A stretch of DNA of 64,000 nucleotides, taken from positions 434,001 to 498,000 of the forward strand of contig VWND01000017.1 in the NCBI GenBank assembly GCA_009599575.1, given 5' to 3'. Made by a program: the position numbers and the translations under genes. A model generated the notes under the pieces. It was not told the origin of the DNA, searched no databases, and saw only the letters and a list, made by a program, of their open reading frames with translations. This document shows positions 47,702-61,420 of the stretch, one piece after another. The first letter of the stretch is position 1, and every line of letters starts with the position of its first letter. The DNA is from Blumeriella jaapii. Taxonomy: Eukaryota; Ascomycota; Leotiomycetes; Helotiales; Drepanopezizaceae.

Positions 47702-47998
47702 TGTAACGATCTAATCAGTCGGAGGGCTGGGAGATCAGTCAACTGGTCGCCGAGTTTATATAATATAAGAAACGAGCCTTTGGTTCTGTAACAAAGATAT
47801 TCATTTAGAATCAATAATTGCAAAAGGCAGAAATTGCTAAGAGGAGAAAGCTTTATATATATAAATAGTTTTCACAGTTGATGGGGAGACCCACTAGAAG
47901 ACCAGGAAGCTTGCAGCTATACGTAGTTGCTGGGAAGCTTGCAGCTATACGTAATTGCTAAGGTGATACGAGAAGTGGCAACAGAGTGAATCGTTACA
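47702..47998 (-). repeat. B2 left LTR (3' LTR in element orientation)
   Basis: Termini TGTAACGATC..ATCGTTACA. The 28-bp tandem units start at 47908 and 47936. Confidence 0.92.
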
Positions 47999-50900
47999 TT
48001 ATCCCCCCGTCCGAAAAAAACGCGCCTTCGAGCTTTTATTTATTAATACGTCGCTATCCAAATAATCGTACGAATCCAAACCTTCGGAATACGCCTTCAG
48101 CTAATTTATAAGTTTTGCAGAAGAACCGGAAAGCTTTTTATGCGCCAAATAAAAATCGCGCATTTTCAAAAAAGCATATATAAAATCAGACGCGAGGTAC
48201 CACGTAAAATTTTTATTTAAACTTATTTAAAAAACTCTATACTAAAGGATTTTCCGCTGCATTCGACAAACGATTAATTTTTCGATTTTATATTTAAACT
48301 TACCAATTATATTAATAAGTTTAGAAATTAAATTAATCTGATCTGAAAACGTATTATTAGCTGTTTTACGCAATCGATTAGCGTAAAAAACTAGGTGTAC
48401 GTTTATAATATTAGAAAAATCTAGTTTAAAAGCGTTGTCGAAAATTTTGGCTATAATTTTAAAAGGGCCGTTTATAGGATTGTCGAGCTTGCGAAAAGGC
48501 CGAAAAGTCGGAAATGGACGCATATCGAGCCAAACGTAATCGCTAACGTTAAAATCGATCGCGCGGCGAAATTTATTCGCATTTTTTTTTATTTTATCGT
48601 AAGCTTATTAAAAGTGCGATTTGGCGAGGTTCTAAGCGTCGTAATGGCGGCGAGCGTACGCACGAACTTTGTTTGCGTTTAATTTGTATAAAAGATTAGG
48701 AAAGAAGGAAATATCGAGCTTCCAGTTTTAATTAATATAAAAAATGTAATTATGTATAATTTCAAAAGATAAAAAGCTATTTAGATTTTCGTAAAAAAAA
48801 ACTATTTAAGCGAAATTTATTATTAAAAGAAATTCGTTTTAATCGTTTTAATAAAAATTTACGAAAAATCGAAAGCGTTTTTACAAATATTAGTTGTAAA
48901 TTTCGGTTTAACCGTCGGTTTCAGAATGAGCGGCTATCGAAAGCTTTAGTTGCGTATCGAATATTTTATTTAATTTAAACTAAAAGATAAATTAATACTA
49001 GAAGTTACGATCGTTAATAATACTTTTTAAAAGGCTAAAATACCTGTATATATAAAATATATACAATTTAGCAAAGCTTCGAGCGTCGATATTTTTATAG
49101 CAAAAGATCGAAATAGCCTGTTTAAAAAAGCGATTTATTATTACGAACACGTTATCGTAACCGTGTTTGTTTTTGTTAAAGTTGCAAAAATTTATTGTAA
49201 CGTATTTTTAAAAATGGTCAAAAACAAAAAAAGGCTAAAAAAGGCCGGAGCGCTTATTTTTTAAAACAGAATTTTTTCGATAAGCGTAACAGTTGCGACA
49301 GTATTATTTTACGAAAGCTGTTATACCTCGCCAATAGTATTGGTCCGAAAGCAATTGCGTAGTTTTGCGAACGCTGAAATAAACGATAAAAATCTGGTCG
49401 TGTATTTTTCGTACAAAAGCCAAACGAAAATAATCGACGTCTGATATTATCAAGCGACCGTAATATAATAGCAGGTCGCGTTTAAATGTATACGAAAACG
49501 GAGTATTATTATCGTTGTTTTTTTTCGTAGCGTTTCGTACAATTTTTTTTCGGAGGGTTATCAGGCTGCTAGCTGTGCGATTAACGTAGAAAAGCTGGTC
49601 AACGACACGGAATGCGAAAAAAAAATTAATTATTTCAACGATAAAAACAGCTGTTTCGAAAGCCGTAAAAAATCGAAGTTTTTTAGTTAAAAATCGATAA
49701 TCGATTTAATCGGCTCGAAAAAAAGTTTGCAGGCGCTAAGTGCGTTTAAAAAAGTTTTGGCGGTCGAATTCGTTCGTACGACGTGTTAATGCGTTAGCCA
49801 AAAGGTTGTGTTTATCTGGTTTGTACGTAATAAAAAAGTTGTAATCGGCGAGAAGCTCGGCCTAGCATGCTTATCGAGCGTTTAAAAGTTTGGAGGTTAT
49901 AAAATATTCCAAAGCTTTATAATTAGTAATTATTTTAATTTAATAAATTAAGCTAATTAATTTAATACGAAAATTATTTAAAAATCTTACGATTGCGAGC
50001 ATTTTTTTGTCGTATACGACGTAGTTTAGCTTTGCGAAAGCTATAGTTTTGCTAAAATAGGCGACTGGAAGCCAATCGTCGTTATAAAATTGGAAAAGCA
50101 CAAAAGCTATTACGCCGTCGAAAGCGTTAGTTTTTAATATGCAAAAAAGGTTTTGTTTGTAATATTATAAAACTGATGCAATAATAAAAGCTAATATAAA
50201 AAAGTCGAAACTTTTCTGATATTTAAAAATAAAATTATAAAAAACGTTAGCTTTGGTTAAATAAATCAAAGGCTTTGCAATTATACCGTAGTTTCGAATA
50301 AAACGTCGATAAAAATTATAAAAACCAAAAAAGTTTTATATATTTTTTACAATAATAAAAGGCTTTTAATAAGCGATTACGAAAATCTTTTTTGGATTTA
50401 CTTCTAAGCTTTTAATAAAAATAATAAAATCTAGATAACGAATCCGTATAACGTTAAATTTAAATTTCCGAATATCGGCCTGTAATTCAGCGTCAGCGAG
50501 CTTTTGAAGCATTTTGCGAACGTATATAACGTGTTTTAAAAAATCGGACGAATAAATAAAAATATTATTTAAATATATAATACAAAAATCGTTTAAATAA
50601 TCGAAGAAAACGTCGTTTATATAACGTTAATAAATTGCGGATTTATTAATAAGGCCAAAAACCAGCATTTTACATTTATAAGCGCCGTAACGCGTACGAA
50701 ACGTCGTTAGTTTTTTATTAACGGAATTTATACGAATTTTATAAAAAGCTTAACGAATATCGAACTTCGTAAAAATTCGCGCTTTCGAAAAACGAGCAAA
50801 AGTTTTATCGATAAAAAAAAAAAAATAGCGATTTTTACAAATAACGTTGTTAAAAGCTCGATAATCGATATAAAAACGCAGTAAACCGTCGGGTTTTTTG

Positions 50901-53882
50901 GCGAAAAGCACTGGAGCAACGAAAAAAGCGGTAAAAAGTTCGATAAATTTTTTATTAAAATTATTTTGCAAATAGATTTTAACAATTTCGAACTTTGGAA
51001 TCGATATTTTATATAAAAAAGTGTATTTCAGTTCTTTTTTACTTATAATAAGCTCGATTTTATAATCGTAAAACCGGTAAAAAGCTAATTCGTTATTGGC
51101 GGTTTTAGAAAATACGTATTCGAAGTTTTTATATTCCGGGGAAAAAGATTCGAAGAAAAATTTATTCGAAATTAGCTTTGCTAAGCTAATTAAAAGGGTC
51201 GAAATCGATATTTCGTTGGTTTTGAAACGTTCGAAAAAACTGTGAAATTAGGTTTTAAAAAAAGTATTATACGTAAGGTCGTTTAGTATTTTATCGATCT
51301 CGTATAAAAAAGTTGAAAACATTTTAATTACTTTTTTTTTAAAAATCAGCTTAAAAGCGTGTATAATAATCTAGCAAATAAAAATTGAGTAAACAATAGG
51401 TTAAAAAACTCGTTTTCGAACTGATCGTTTGAAAAGTTCAGAAAATAGCTTATCTAAACTATCGATTATATTAAGCTGAAAAGCTATCGCGGCGAAAGCT
51501 TTTTTTCGGTTTTTAATATAATTGTTTTTCGTAAAACGAAAAAACTGTTTTGGCGAAAAGAAAAAAAAAAAAAAAAAAGAAAAAATAATAAAAAAAAAAT
51601 CGTTAGCCTAAAAAAGTGATATAATTTTTTATATTATTCTACTAGCGTCGCTATCGAAATTGGCACCGCGAATAAAATTCGATTTTTTCGCGCTTCGCAT
51701 AGCGTCGTAAATCTGCCATAATTAATTAAGATTTTTATTACATTTTACAGCGTCGTTTTAATAGCGAAATTAAATTTTTCGAAAATGCAAATAAAAAACT
51801 TTAATACAACGAGCGTAAAAAATTATAAAAAAGTAAAACTTCGGCTAATAAAGCTTGCGTTTATTACAGTTTAGTAGAATTTGATGTTCGGCCAACCAAG
51901 CTTTTTTTAAAATCATATTATAATTTCCGAGATTAATAATTAAAAAAAAAATAAACGATTATATTCGATTATTAATAATAAGATTGAAAAGCGTAAAATA
52001 TATAATTAAATAGCCACGAGCTTTATTATATTTTTTTACAAAAAAAAAAGCCGGAAAAAATTAAATTAAAAGTTTTAAAAAGAAAAAAAAAAACTTGATT
52101 AGCGCCGAATCGATTAACGCATAACCGTTCGTTTTAAAATCGGCGAACGCTTTTACTTTATACGAAAGGCCATTTTTAATAAGTATAACGGAAATTATCA
52201 ATAAATCGCTATCAAAAAGCTTTCGAACGTTAAAATAACGCATATCGCGCAATACGCTTAAAAAAAAGGTTTTGCTTAAGCCTGAGCGTTTCCCCGATTG
52301 GCGGGAAAGCTTTTAATTTTTTCGTATGCATTTTAAAAATCGTTTGAAAAAAGGTTTTCGTTTTTATTACTATTATTAAAAAGCGAATCTTCGGCCGGCT
52401 CGATTTCGTTTATATCTATCAGCCTGAAAAGGCTTTTAAATAAAACCGAGGGTCGGCCCGTAAAAAATCGTGCAAATTGGCCTCGAACTTTTTGATATAA
52501 AATAAAAGACGAGCGTTGTCGTTGATCCGATCGAAAAGATAAAACGCTAAAAAAAGCGTTTTAGCGTAGAAGAAAAAAAAAAACAAAAGGCTGAAAAAGA
52601 ATTTGTGAAGTATTTGAACGACTTTCGTACGTACGATTTAACTCGTAGTACGCTTTAGTTAAAAACCTACTATTTTAATAAATAATAAATTTAATAAAAA
52701 AGCGATTCGCGTATAAAATTCGTTTAGCCAACTGATTTTGTTTTTTTTAACGGACGGCGGTAAGCTAATCTTTGAAAATCGTTGTACGCGCTTATTTCAA
52801 ATACAGCTTTTTTCGTAAACGCTTTAGTATTTTATCGCGAAAAACGTTCCGAAGCTGTTTATCGGTTCGTATTTAAGCGTTCGCTGCGAAAATAGAAAAT
52901 CGCAGGTAAAATCGCTAAAAATCGTCGTGCGTATTTATTACAAACATTTTAAATTCGTTTTCGGCTTTTTAAACGTCGGAAAAGTCGGCCAGGAAATCGG
53001 CGACTTTTTTTATTAATTTTTCGAAAGATATAAAGTCGGAACGGTCTAAAATACGCGAGGTCAGAAACTTTTTTACCACGCTTTCGGTCTGATCGAATAT
53101 GTAATTTTTGCGAAATCGATCGCTAGCGAAATAATCGTAATAAAATTCGAAATTATCGAAAATTCTAATTTTTTAATAGCGTGTTTTATAATTTTCACTA
53201 TTATTTAATTTAAATTTAAAATTCGAAACGCGCTTTATACGAGCTAATCGAAAGTCAGCAGATAAATAGAAATTATAACGTTTAAAAAGCGCGTTAGAAT
53301 TTTGGCCGTTATAGAAAAATTTAAAAAAAGTTCGCGAAAAGCGTGGAGATTGGTCTGCAGCGTCTGCTGATTAAAATAAAACGTTGCGAAAAGGAAAAGC
53401 GGCAAATTCGCGATTAGCAGAAGCACGTTCGATAAATTCTACCAAACGCTTTGATTAAAGGGTCTGTCGCAATCGCATAGCCTCCAAAAGTTGTCGTTTA
53501 CGCTTTTGCGCTTTTTTCAGTTGATTTTGCAGAAGTTTTAACTAAACGCTTTCAGCGCTAGGCTGGAAGGTGGCAGGCGAAATGGTTAGCGCTCTGCCTT
53601 TTCCTTTGTTTTTTTTTCTTCGGAAGGAGAATTGTTTTTTAAAAAAAAAGCTTTTGGGGGAGGCTGCTTTTTCGCTGATTAAAAGAAAAAAAGAGGTTGA
53701 GATATAGTGGCAAAAGCTGAAAAGCTCTGCTAAAAAGAAGATCGTTAAACAAAAGCCATTTTTCGCGAAATGCGGAAATAAGCTTTTTCACGACCGGTCG
53801 ATCATTTTAATATAATCCGTAAGAAATTCGAAAAAAAAAATAATTTACGCCGTCGCTAACGTAAAAAAAAAGTTATTAATAA

Positions 53883-54179
53883 TATAACGATTTAATTAAT
53901 CGAAAAGCTGAGAAATCAGTCAATTGGTCGCCGAATTTATATAATATAAAAAACGAACCTTTGGTTTTGTAACAAAAATATTTATTTAAAATTAACAACT
54001 GCAGAAAGCAGAAGTTGCTAAAAAAAAAAAGCTTTATATATATGAATAGTTTCCACAGTTGATAGGAAAACCCACCAGGAGACCAGGGAGCTTGCAGCTA
54101 TACGTAGTTGCTGGGGAGCTTGCAGCTATACGTAGTTGCTGGGGTGACACGAGAGGTGGCAACAGAGTGAATCGTTACA
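53883..54179 (-). repeat. B2 right LTR (5' LTR in element orientation)
   Basis: Termini TATAACGATT..ATCGTTACA. Its left two-thirds are strongly mutated, while 54065-54170, with the 28-bp units at 54089 and 54117, is almost unmutated. Confidence 0.92.
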
Positions 54180-54779
54180 CGAATAAAATTAACTAATATT
54201 AATATTTTTGGCTATTAATTCGGAAATAAAAATTCCGAAAATTTCGTTTTCGTATTAAACAAACCCGACCTATATATTCTACCTTTTTGTATTAATATTA
54301 ATACTTTTTATAAGCGCAAAGCTAATAAAATACGATTTATAAATCTTAGCGAATCCGGTAGAAATATCTCCGGAAAAATAAACGATTAGTTCGAAAAAAA
54401 CGAAGCAATAAAACCATTTCAACCAGTTACTAGCGAATTCGAAGAATTTATTACCGGCCGATTTTTCAACTTATTATCTAGCAGCCGATTTACAAAAAAC
54501 GATTTAATAATTTAACAATCGAAACCCAATTTTTATCAAAAAAAAAAAAAGTTTTGTACGAAGTTTTACGCAACCGAAAAAAAGTTATAACTTTCGATTT
54601 CACCGAAATAAGCCAATTCAGCTTTAACGTTACGCTTTATATCGATATTAAAACCGTATTTTACGAAGCCTGGCAAAAAAAAACCTTTTTAATTCCTAAA
54701 GCTTTTTAAAATAAAATAATCGAAATATTAAAAAAACGAATTAAGCAAAAAATCTTCGAATTTTATCACGGCTTATATA

Positions 54780-56020
54780 AAAACAAATAATTTATCGTTG
54801 CGAAAAAAAAAAAAAGCATTTACAAACTTATTATCGCAATCGTCGAAATAAACAAAATAACGATACGAAACGCTAACGTATTATTCAACGTCGATTAATT
54901 TTTAAACGAATTCGCAAAATTAACGATCGCTTTTTTTTTCGATTTATTTTCCGGCTACGACTATTTAATATTTAACTTACGATTTCGAAACATAACGGCA
55001 ATTCAAATTCCAATCGGCTTATTACGTATAACGAAAATACTTATAAAAATTATTAATTTAATCGTTTAATTCGTAAAAGTCGTATATAAAATTCTTATAA
55101 TTTACATTTCCGACATTGCTTTTTTTTACGTTAACGACGTTAAAATAAAAAGCTTCAAATTATATTATAATAATAAAAAAATCTTTTTTAAAATTCGACG
55201 TTATATAATAAAATATATCTAAAATATCGACAAAATTATAATCTGCTTCGAAAAAGCCAAAGCTATTATTAATCCTCGATCAAAATTTTGCATATTCGAA
55301 ATAAATATCGTCGGTTATATAATTAACAGCGCTGACCGCTATTTTCAACGAAAAAAAATTAAAAAAATCTGCGAATAAAAAAAATGTAAAAATATTACCG
55401 AAATTAAAATTTTTATTAGCGTTATAATTTACTATCGCAATTAAATCAAAAACTTTTTTTAAAAAGCTGTATTTATTTACGTTACGATAAAAAAAAAAAT
55501 CGATTTCGTTTGGAAAAAAAACAAAACAAAACTATAAAAATCTTTAAAAACGATTTTTTATCGGCTTTATCGCTTATACGAATCGATTACAGCCCAGACG
55601 CAAAAAAAATTATTTTAATTATCGACGTTAGTATTTTTAATTAAAAAGTTATATTATAACAAATCGACGAAAATAAAAAACGGCATTTTTCACGATTCGA
55701 AAGCGGTTTATAATTTTTCGCTAAAACACGCTACGATATTATTAAACGAAAATATCGAGGCGCTTTTAAAACAATAAAAAAAATAAAAAGCGAATTGTAC
55801 GGCGTATATTTTATTTTAAAAACAAACGCAAAAATCTTTATCGATCAATTAAATAAAAAAGCCAATAACCTGCCAAAAGCATTCGTTACTAATTAAATAA
55901 TCTAAATGCGATTTATAAATTTCGAAATCAAATATATTAAAAAAATAATTAATACAACGGCAAACGGCCTTTCCAAACGAAAACGCTTTTATTCGTTTGA
56001 TTTCGCTAAATAAAACGAAT
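54780..56020 (+). pseudogene. A2 reverse transcriptase and RNase H remnant
   Basis: FFDLFSGYDYL, GLLRITKILIKI and FFYVNDVKIKSF correspond to the A1 blocks. The first residue of the catalytic pair is asparagine (AAC at 55133-55135), the same change as A1. RNase H landmarks follow to about 55990. Confidence 0.78.
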
Positions 56021-56379
56021 AAAATATTAACGAATAAATTATTAACGAAATCGGCTGCTTCGCTATTTACGCTTTGGGTTTTACAAAGCCAAAACTATTC
56101 GCGTTGCTATTTCGGCTGGCACCGCGAATAAAAAATACCGATTTTCGGGCCGAAAAAACATTCGCGTTATTATTTCGGTTGGCATCGCGAATAAATTTAA
56201 TCGAAAACGATCGGAATAAGCCGATTAACGGCGAAAATAAACTTTTAATCGATAATTACGAAACCGAAAACTTTTATTTAATCGTATATTATTTAATTAT
56301 TTTATTTAAATCATTTAGCGTATTAAATTATTAATTTAAATTATTTAAAAACCAAGCTTTCGATTATATTTTAGCCGAT

Positions 56380-57600
56380 AAAAAGCTATATAAAATAAAA
56401 AACAATATATATTAAAAACGGTTAGTAGTAAATAATAAAGCCGATAAGTTTTAAATTATAAAAAAAGCTTACGAAAAAGTATTTTATCGAAAAGCTAAAG
56501 CTATTTATTACCGAATCAAAAACGATTTTTAATAAAAAAAATACTTCGAAAATTGCAAAGCTTTCGTTAAAAACTGCATTTTTTGTTAAAAACGAAAGCC
56601 TGGCCGAAAAAAATTTATTATATCCGATATAATTTTTCGGAGTTTAAAAAAAAATTAACTTCGACGTTATACGCGTATCGACTACCGACCGCGGGTATAC
56701 GTGCTTTATATTCGCTATCGACGATCTGTTTAAATAATTTAAAAAGCGATTTTTTCGAAGCGTTATTTTCGAAGCTATAACGACTTTTTTTTGAAAAAAC
56801 GTTATATATCGATACGATTTGTTTAGCAAATTAAACGTCGATTATAAATTCGAAAACAAAAACGTTATCGAAATTTTTATAAAAAAATACGATATTTAGC
56901 GTATTTAAATTTTAATTTACAATTCGAAAAGCAACGGATTTGTTAAACGAAGCTATAAAAATATTTTCGACGGCTTTTTAAAAGCTATTCGAAAAAATTA
57001 TAAGCGTTAATCGCGGAAATTTTCGGAAATGCTTTTTGTTATACGCATATATATATACGCTTTTATTAAAATAACCTTATTTTTTATTTAATACGGCAAA
57101 AACGCTCGACTGCTTCTGAAAACAAAATAACTTATATAAAAGTTTTATAACGTAATTAAAATAAAAACGAAAGCAAATTTATTAGCAATAAAATCTAAAT
57201 AATTCGATTACCGCGATATAAATATAAAAAAAATAATTCTAAAAAAAAAAAAATATAAAAAAACGGCTAAAAAAGTCTGAAATAAAACCAAGGTTTTAAA
57301 AAAAACATTAATTAAAAAAGAAAATCTGGTTTTAATTTACAACGTCCAGCGCGCTATTAATAAATCGGCCGATACTAAATTTGATTATAAATGGCTCGGA
57401 CCCTACGAAATATACGAGGCAAAATTAAATAAAAGCTATTACAAGCTTACGAAATTCGATAAAACAAAACTAAAAAAAACGTTCGCCGCCAACCGATTAA
57501 AACGATTTTACAAAAAAAATTAATAAATCTATTTTTTAACTTTGATTCAGACAGCGATTCCGATTTTAGCGATTCCGACGACGACTCCGATCAAAGCGAT
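56380..57600 (+). pseudogene. A2 integrase remnant and acidic tail
   Basis: It aligns with A1 24540-25740: CFENCKAFVKNCIFC zinc-binding pattern, YNSKSNGFV-type catalytic Glu region, KWLGPYEIYEAKLNKSYYKL module, FAANRLKRFYK and the DSDSDFSDSDDDSD tail. Many stops. Confidence 0.75.
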
Positions 57601-58093
57601 TATATTTCTGAAAAAAAAAAACTTTCTGAAAAAGTTTAAAAACAGCCGAATAACGACCCCGCTGCTGAAAACACAATTCAAATCGTAATTCCATCTATAA
57701 CCGAAAAAAAGAAAAATGCATATAAAATTATTTATTAACTGTTCTACTGTTTTTATTATCTATTGTTTTTCTTTTTATTATATATTATTTTATTATTTTT
57801 ATTTTAATATATACTGTTTATTTTTAAAACCTTTTTTTATATTATTTAAAACACTTATTATACTTTTTTTTGTTTGACTATACTTTTTGTTTATCAGAAC
57901 AAAAGCTTTATATATGTTTGAGCCGTATATCTGATACATTTATACTGCTTATATATTTTACGAAAACTATTTTTTATACATTTTATTATTTGTTATTTTC
58001 TGTACTATTTATTTTTTTTCGTTATTCTGAACGGATACTTGCCTGAATAATTATAATTTATTAAAAAAATAATATACGGATTTCCGTAGCTTT

Positions 58094-58322
58094 TGTTGCG
58101 CTATATTTACATTCCTTTATTATCTTTTATTTCTTTTGTTCCAGATTCATTCTTCCTGTACGCTTTTAGTAATTAAATGTTCCTGAAGCTCGGAAAAGCT
58201 CGTAGTCACGTGATAACGAGCCTTCTCGAAGACTAGTTTTTCCGAGCGACTAACTAAGCGAGCCCGAACCTTCCGTTTTCTGCGGAAAGCTCGCTAATCA
58301 GATTTAAAATAATATAAATAAC
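58094..58322 (+). repeat. C left (5') LTR, right boundary approximate
   Basis: Starts TGTTGCGC. The end is placed at ATAACA (58322) as the best inverted match to TGTTG, but it could be as far as about 58351. It is much more GC-balanced than the body and contains an imperfect palindrome around a TCACGTGA core at 58198-58221. Confidence 0.55.
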
Positions 58323-60679
58323 ATTTTATTATATATAATTTATTCGTTCCAGCCTCCGGTAAAAATTCCTACCGATTATTCGGCTATATACGACAATTAT
58401 AAGCCCCGGAGCCAATCAATAAGCTTTTTTCTGCAATACATACGCTAGGAAATTCGTTAGGAACTTTTACCGGTCAATTTATTCGAATTATCAAAAGATA
58501 TTCGTAGAAAGTTATATTTTGCAAAGTTTTTTTTATTTAGCAAAAAGCTACGAATCGATAAAAGGCCATTAAAAATGCGGAAAGCACCAATTTTTCGATT
58601 TTTTTAATTTACAAATTTTATTTTTATTTTTCTACTTTTTTCAACCAAATCAATCGACCTTTTATAACGAAAATAATATATCGGCCTTTACGAAAAAAAA
58701 AGTTTTTTTTTACGATTCAAAATCGTAGATTTCCTGGTTAAAAGCGTACAAATTTCACCGATCAGAAATTCTTCCTTTCGATTATACCGATTCTGACCTT
58801 CCATTTCGCTTTTTTATTAATAAACGATTATAAAAACAGTCTTTTTACCAGTTTATCGATCAGAAAAACAAAAAAGCGCCAAGCAGACTACGATCGAAAA
58901 TGCGCCGAATACAACGGCATAACCGAGGTAAAAAAAACCGCCGTTACGATTGATAATTTTTCCGACAAACTTCGATTAGCTAATCTGATTTTCGACGACT
59001 TGAAAAATAAAATCGATTATCTTTCGAAAAACTATTTAAAAAAATTTAAAAAATAATAAAAGTACGTTATTGCCTACCAAAAGTTGCTCGATTGGGTTTT
59101 TTTAATTATAAAAATCAGTTTAATAAATTTTGCAATTGCTTAATCGGAAATTAACGCTATTAATAATAAAAAAGCGTATATCATTTTTTATACTAATCTG
59201 CAGAAAGATTTTTTAATAAATAAAAATATGCGTAAAATTAAAAATTTATATTACGAAAAAAAGCAAAAGTTATTTTAGGCATTCGTTCGTATTCTGAAAA
59301 AAAATATTGCTTTTGCATATTTTTTCGTAGTTAGCTCCGTCAGATCTAATTATAAAAACATTTTTCGCAAAGCGTATAGCGGAAAAATAAATATAACCGA
59401 ATAAATAAAAAAATAGCAGACCGCTTATAAAACAGCTGTCGAATATAAAATTTCTAATATAAATAGCCGCTACGCTGCCATCGATTTTTTCGACGCAATC
59501 GTCGCATATATCAATTTATAATAAGCGAACGGCAAAAAAGCTGAGTATTTAAAAAACAAATTTGCCGGCTTTTTTATAAAAAAAATTCTAATCGAACTGA
59601 GTTTTATAATTTTTTTTTTTAAAAACAACCGAAAATTCGATAATTCAGGCCGAAAAGTCGGAGTTTTCGCTATTTTTTTTTTCGATTTTAAAAACAACGA
59701 TATTTCGAAAAATCGTAGAAAAAAAAAAGGAAAAAGCAAAAAGAAAAAAGAAAAAAGATATAACTGCTTATACGACATTTTCAAAAAGCGCTATTTTTAT
59801 TTTTTTCAATCAATTATAAAAAGCTTTTGTATATAATAAATAATCGTCGTAAAAAAAAAACTTTTCCTAACTTTTCAAATAAGCAGAAAATCGCTGAAAT
59901 GCGAAAAAAAGCTGTTTTCCAATTATAAAAAAGCTTTAAAAACTTTAAATAAAAAAAATATTCAAATAATCGCAATTAATAAAATTTTTTGAAATTTTAA
60001 TAATTAAGCCAAAACAAATTCCAAAGTTAATTTTTAAAAACGACCAGAAAAAATCCTTTACCGCAACTTTCTGTTTTCTTTACTTTGATACGATCAAAAA
60101 GCATTTCGAAATTAACGTTTTGGCTTTAAAGCCTAATTAATATTATTTTTTAAATAAAAGTATTTTTTTTAATAATTGTTTTGAAACTTATTTAATAAAC
60201 GATAAAAACTTTTTTATCGAAAAGTTTTATAAAAAAATTAATAATCTTATTAACAACGTTTATACAAGCATACAAAGTTTTCCAATCGTCGGAAAAAAAA
60301 GTCGTTTAATAAAAAAAGCCTTTCGCAAAAAAAATAAAAAGCTTTAAAATATAATTTTTAATAACGTAGCGTTCGTTTCAGATTTTATTATTAATATTAT
60401 TTCCGTTAGTTTTTTGGCTAAAAAAAGTTATTGATTTTAAAGGTCGGATAATACTTTTCGTTTTGAAAGCTTTAAAAGCTTTATTTTAAAACGTTAATAT
60501 TAAACGATCGCCGATTTTTATATATTTAAATATATTAAGGTTAATTGCTTTTTTTGTTCGCATTTTTTACGTAATAATTTAAACTTTTTAAAACGTAATT
60601 CGCTCGGCCTAATAATTTATACAATTCCGAAACGTCGTACGCGTTATAAGTTTAAAAAAAGCAGCGTATTTACGTACGA

Positions 60680-61420
60680 TCGAAATAACGATACGCGCTT
60701 ATAGCATTTTCGTTCGGGCTATTTAAATAAAAACGCGTTCGAAAAGCTGATCGAAAATATTCGTAAAATAAAAATCAAAGATTTAATTAAGATGGAATGC
60801 GAAAAATATGCTATTACGTATTTAAAGCAAATAATTTCAAAAGCAATATTAAAAAACAAGTTTTTCAGGCTTTTTTTTCGCATCGGCTAAAATTTTTACG
60901 ATTATTTCAAAAATCGTAAAAAAGCTTACAACGGCTCGACGTAAATATTTTTAATAAAAGACGAATATAATAAAAAAATTTAAATTTTCGTTATTAAAAC
61001 GAAAAAATATAAAAGTCGTTCTGAACGTTTTTTTTTAAACGTTCGACGCATAAATAAAACGCTAATATAATTTTTTTTATTTGCAAAATTCGATAAAATA
61101 ACGAATCGTCGGTAATTTCAAAGCAAAAAAAAACATTATTTCGGAATATTAAAAATAAACGGAGCGCGAAAATATCGATCTGAAATTAATTTTATCCTAC
61201 GTATACTAACTAAATAATTCGATCGAACGAGCAGAAAAAAAAATAATTAAACGTTCGATAAAAATAAAAATTAAAACGGAACTTTTAATTTCTTTTTAGC
61301 CCGAAACGATAAAAACAGCAGCGTATTTATATAATATATCGCCGTTTACGAAAAAACAATTTAAATTTCCAAATGAAATTTTGCATAACTAGTTTTTAAA
61401 CAATATTTCCGGTACTACGA
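60680..61420 (+). pseudogene. C integrase remnant
   Basis: A GAG-pre-integrase-like start, HFRSGYLNKNAFEKLIENIR, is followed by MECEKYAITYLKQIISKA and a core beginning YNGST-IFLIKDEYNKKIWIF-type (first Asp in K-D-E-Y). This matches the arrangement of fungal copia integrases. The second Asp and the Glu are hard to read because of stops. Confidence 0.6.

Larger units (their letters stand above)
47702..54179 (-). mobile_element. B2: second copy of Gypsy family B, inserted in A2
   Basis: 6,478 bp with 297-bp LTRs and a perfect CGAAT duplication (47697-47701 and 54180-54184). The internal order matches B1 on the minus strand. Readable pieces include KPDGLLRFYIDYRAFNNVIC (near 50890-50830), KYKIEKLIVCRMQRKI (near 48290-48240) and MRDMRYFNVRKLFDSDLLII (52252). 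Stops are more frequent than in B1. Removing it plus one CGAAT restores continuity of A2 with A1 at 22315. Confidence 0.92.
44054..58093 (+). mobile_element. A2: second copy of Gypsy family A, split by B2 and cut by C
   Basis: The 267-bp 5' LTR (44054-44320) and internal DNA follow A1 closely. Homology runs to 47701, resumes at 54180 after B2, and continues to about 58093, where element C begins. Its 3' LTR is outside the window. It is more mutated than A1, with longer stop-filled stretches. It preserves gag, protease, reverse transcriptase and integrase landmarks at matching places. Confidence 0.88.
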
